The notes beneath the pieces were generated by a model that was not told where the DNA came from, searched no databases, and saw nothing but the letters and a program-made list of their open reading frames with translations. From NCBI GenBank assembly GCA_017515595.1, contig JAFWFL010000053.1:1-61833 (forward strand): DNA of 61,833 nt. The letters run 5' to 3'. This document shows, in pieces, positions 60,011-61,833 of the stretch (positions within the stretch are counted from its first letter, which is position 1; each line of letters opens with the position of its first letter). The position numbers and the translations under genes are program-made. Source of the DNA: Coriobacteriales bacterium. Lineage in GTDB: Bacteria > Actinomycetota > Coriobacteriia > Coriobacteriales > UMGS124.

Positions 60011-61606
60011 TTATTCAGATGTTTCACTGCGCAATTCTGAAAATCTGTATTTCCCTTTTCCCTGGCCATATACCGGCACAATCAAATGAAGCTCATTATA
60101 CAGACGCTTAATGTATGCGGTTGAGGTTACTTCTGTGCAGGATAATACCTGGCTGACCTGAGAATTGCCAAAGACTTCCGAGCCAAGTACTTCATAGATC
60201 TTTAGCAGATTGGTACGGGTCTTTTCTGAGTACGATGATTGGATTATTTTGTCTTTGATTGCTTTGGTTTCATCTTGAACCCAAAGATTTTTCTTTGGTT
60301 TCATTCCGCCTTTAATTTCAAGATACTCTTCATTAACAGGAATCACAACAGAAGTAATGTTTTCGTTACCATCAAATACTTTATAATACAGTTCCGGTGA
60401 ACCGTTCTCAGCTAAAGAACGCTTAGCTTCGCCGATCCCCGTCCCAAATGATTCAATGATACCAAGCTGTTTAAACATATCCCGAAGTTCCGGGTTTTCT
60501 GTATCTCTTTCGCTGAAATAGGCTCTCTCATTTAAGTCACTAATTTTAAGCGGAGGAAGAGGCTTGTTATAATTGACAATATTGATCTGGTTTTCTGAAA
60601 TATAGATCTGAATTGGCTTTGCGTTCTCATAATTATTATGCACAAGAGCATTTGCGACCAGTTCTTCAACAGCGGTATAGGGAAAATTGGATACTTTTCT
60701 GTTTGTTGCTTCTGCATCCTCTCTGATGGTCAATGTATTGAGAAAACGATCATTGATGTAATCCACAACCGAGTGGTATTGCTTCCAGACCGGCCCTTTA
60801 AACATTTTGGATTCCATTATTCTCTTTGTTCCATACATGTCAATGATCATTTCGACATAAGAGTACGGTATATACTTCTCCGGATGATCTGTAAACATTA
60901 ATACTCCGAAGTTTCTGATCCTTGCTCCCGTTGGATCATTCATATCCAATAATTCCAATGCCTTACACATTTCAATTTTGCTCATGGTGGCAGATATGGA
61001 CCGGTCACTGCTAATAGAAAAAAACTCGCGTATAAGGTCAACATTCAACGCATCAATTATTGCATCAGTACTGGAAATAGAGCTAAAGTGGTAATTCGCG
61101 AATTTTCGCAGCAGATCGTATTCTTCATCCACTCTGGCCAGCCTGGTATCCGCTTCAATTCTGACATACCTGCCTGCTTTCAGTTTTATTCTCTTGTCTT
61201 TCTCTGCCTTTTCACTTACCATAAAAGGACCGCCGGTTTGTCTGGGAACAACAAGCAGGATATACGCCTGTCCATCTATTTGATTGGTGATCAATTCAAA
61301 AGAAACATTGGGATACAAAAAAGACCGGAGTGAGTTTAAAGTGTTTTTGAGTTTTTCGATTTTACCCTGCGGAATACCGGATATTGGCAACAGCGGTACC
61401 GCTTTCTCGATATCTGTATTTGATTCTGCAACTCCCACAAACAGATATTGGAAGCCATGATCATAATAATTATTTCCATATGCACAGATTGTTTTTAATA
61501 TTTTGTCAAGCTGATCCGCAGAAGCTTTATATTCCACATTGGAACATTCTGCGACTTTACTCCTCAGGATATCATTAGCCTGTTTTTTGATTCTTTCAAA
61601 ATCCAT
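60011..61606 (-). CDS. AlbA_2/HATPase_c_4 ATP-binding regulator
   Basis: 531 residues, ATG after GAGGAGGTG. N-terminal AlbA_2 (Schlafen-type) domain: VEYKASADQLDKILKTICAY, GNNYYDHGFQYLFVGVAESN and later GRYVRIEADTRLA. Middle region followed by the HATPase_c_4 block: FPYTAVEELVANALVHNNYE and LGIIESFGTGIGEAKRSLAE. A C-terminal winged-helix-like part (FGNSQVSQVLSCTEVTSTAY). Members are common in mobile regions and are thought to be ATP-dependent regulators; targets are unknown. It lies just inside the tRNA attachment site, which fits a mobile element cargo. Confidence 0.88.
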   Translation of the reverse strand: MDFERIKKQANDILRSKVAECSNVEYKASADQLDKILKTICAYGNNYYDHGFQYLFVGVAESNTDIEKAVPLLPISGIPQGKIEKLKNTLNSLRSFLYPNVSFELITNQIDGQAYILLVVPRQTGGPFMVSEKAEKDKRIKLKAGRYVRIEADTRLARVDEEYDLLRKFANYHFSSISSTDAIIDALNVDLIREFFSISSDRSISATMSKIEMCKALELLDMNDPTGARIRNFGVLMFTDHPEKYIPYSYVEMIIDMYGTKRIMESKMFKGPVWKQYHSVVDYINDRFLNTLTIREDAEATNRKVSNFPYTAVEELVANALVHNNYENAKPIQIYISENQINIVNYNKPLPPLKISDLNERAYFSERDTENPELRDMFKQLGIIESFGTGIGEAKRSLAENGSPELYYKVFDGNENITSVVIPVNEEYLEIKGGMKPKKNLWVQDETKAIKDKIIQSSYSEKTRTNLLKIYEVLGSEVFGNSQVSQVLSCTEVTSTAYIKRLYNELHLIVPVYGQGKGKYRFSELRSETSE

Positions 61607-61737
61607 GCTTTCACCTCCTCAAACCAAAGATATTTTATACCAATCCATAGTATTTGTAAAGCAAAACAAAGATTCTTGTGATAACAACATGCATCTTTGG
61701 CTACTGTTCACGGGGGACTGTCCAAAACCAATCCCGT

Positions 61738-61833
61738 GCAGAGAATTTGCCAATTCATGGCTACTCAAACGCATTTGAGTAGCCTGTTTTTCTCTATTTG
61801 ACCCAATATGCCGAGAAGCCCGTGTCTCTGACC
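61738..61833. mobile_element. Inverted-repeat element, family B copy 2 (cut by window end)
   Basis: CCGTGCAGAGAATTTGCCAA, then CTACTCAAACGCATTTGAGTAG and the central CCCAATATGCCGAGAAGCCC match the reverse complement of 16538-16733 with few changes. ACTGTCCAAAACC precedes it; GTCCAAAACC lies just outside copy 1 too (16527-16536). The second arm is beyond the window. Confidence 0.7.

Overview
The window looks like a chromosomal segment from a Coriobacteriia member, most likely Eggerthellaceae. This is inferred from gene content, not from a marker gene. The signs are repeated molybdopterin (DMSO-reductase-family) oxidoreductases with four-cluster ferredoxin partners, secreted fumarate-reductase-like flavoproteins, a regulator pairing a 12-TM-type membrane domain with a LuxR HTH, cobalamin import, and many Tat-type signal sequences. 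Base composition looks near 50% GC by eye, low for that family.

Layout. 0-6 kb: end of a flavoprotein, a divergent MoeA, a DUF4143-ATPase remnant, then a sulfatase with its radical-SAM maturase. 6-13.9 kb: MerR regulator, two GNATs, a secreted beta-helix protein, a large STAND-type NTPase with TPRs, an MBL hydrolase. 14-21 kb: a DmsB-like protein next to a DmsA-like gene that lost its 5' end at an inverted-repeat element, an ArsR-type operon, a frameshifted M32 carboxypeptidase, a DUF1648/DUF5808 membrane protein, a 32-bp minisatellite. 21.4-29.6 kb: two paralogous secreted YDG/MBG-type proteins flanking a TetR-GNAT pair; the first runs in frame into the TetR gene. 29.7-40.5 kb: a decayed FMN/FAD flavoprotein, a DmsB/DmsA pair, an orphan DmsA, and a sensor kinase with a c-type heme motif plus response regulator. 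40.8-49 kb: endonuclease IV, hemolysin III, DUF1836, a flavoprotein with a split LuxR regulator, an SH3-domain secreted protein. 49-56.7 kb: frameshifted glycosyltransferase, a RiPP-like precursor with a frameshifted radical SAM/SPASM maturase, a cobalamin riboswitch with btuF-btuC-btuD, a D-2-hydroxyacid dehydrogenase. 57-61.8 kb: a secreted protein with a His/Cys protease-like dyad, the 3' half of an initiator-like tRNA-Met (an integration scar), an orphan LPXTG-like tail, an AlbA_2/HATPase regulator.

How it works together. The catabolic theme is anaerobic respiration: secreted flavin and molybdenum reductases, Moco insertion (MoeA), and sensors (heme kinase, LuxR) that may gate them. A second theme is surface and peptide biology (YDG proteins, SH3 protein, protease-like protein, RiPP cassette). 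B12 uptake is riboswitch controlled.

Two features stand out. Intergenic regions are full of short inverted-repeat elements in at least five families, one with 70-nt perfect arms beside the riboswitch and one marking the truncation of a reductase gene. Broken genes are also frequent (about ten). Two frameshifts lie in A-runs and could be sequencing errors, but the truncations, the fusion, the amber codon and the 8-bp duplication look like real decay or switching. The best candidate for something undescribed is the RiPP cassette at 50.3-52.1 kb.
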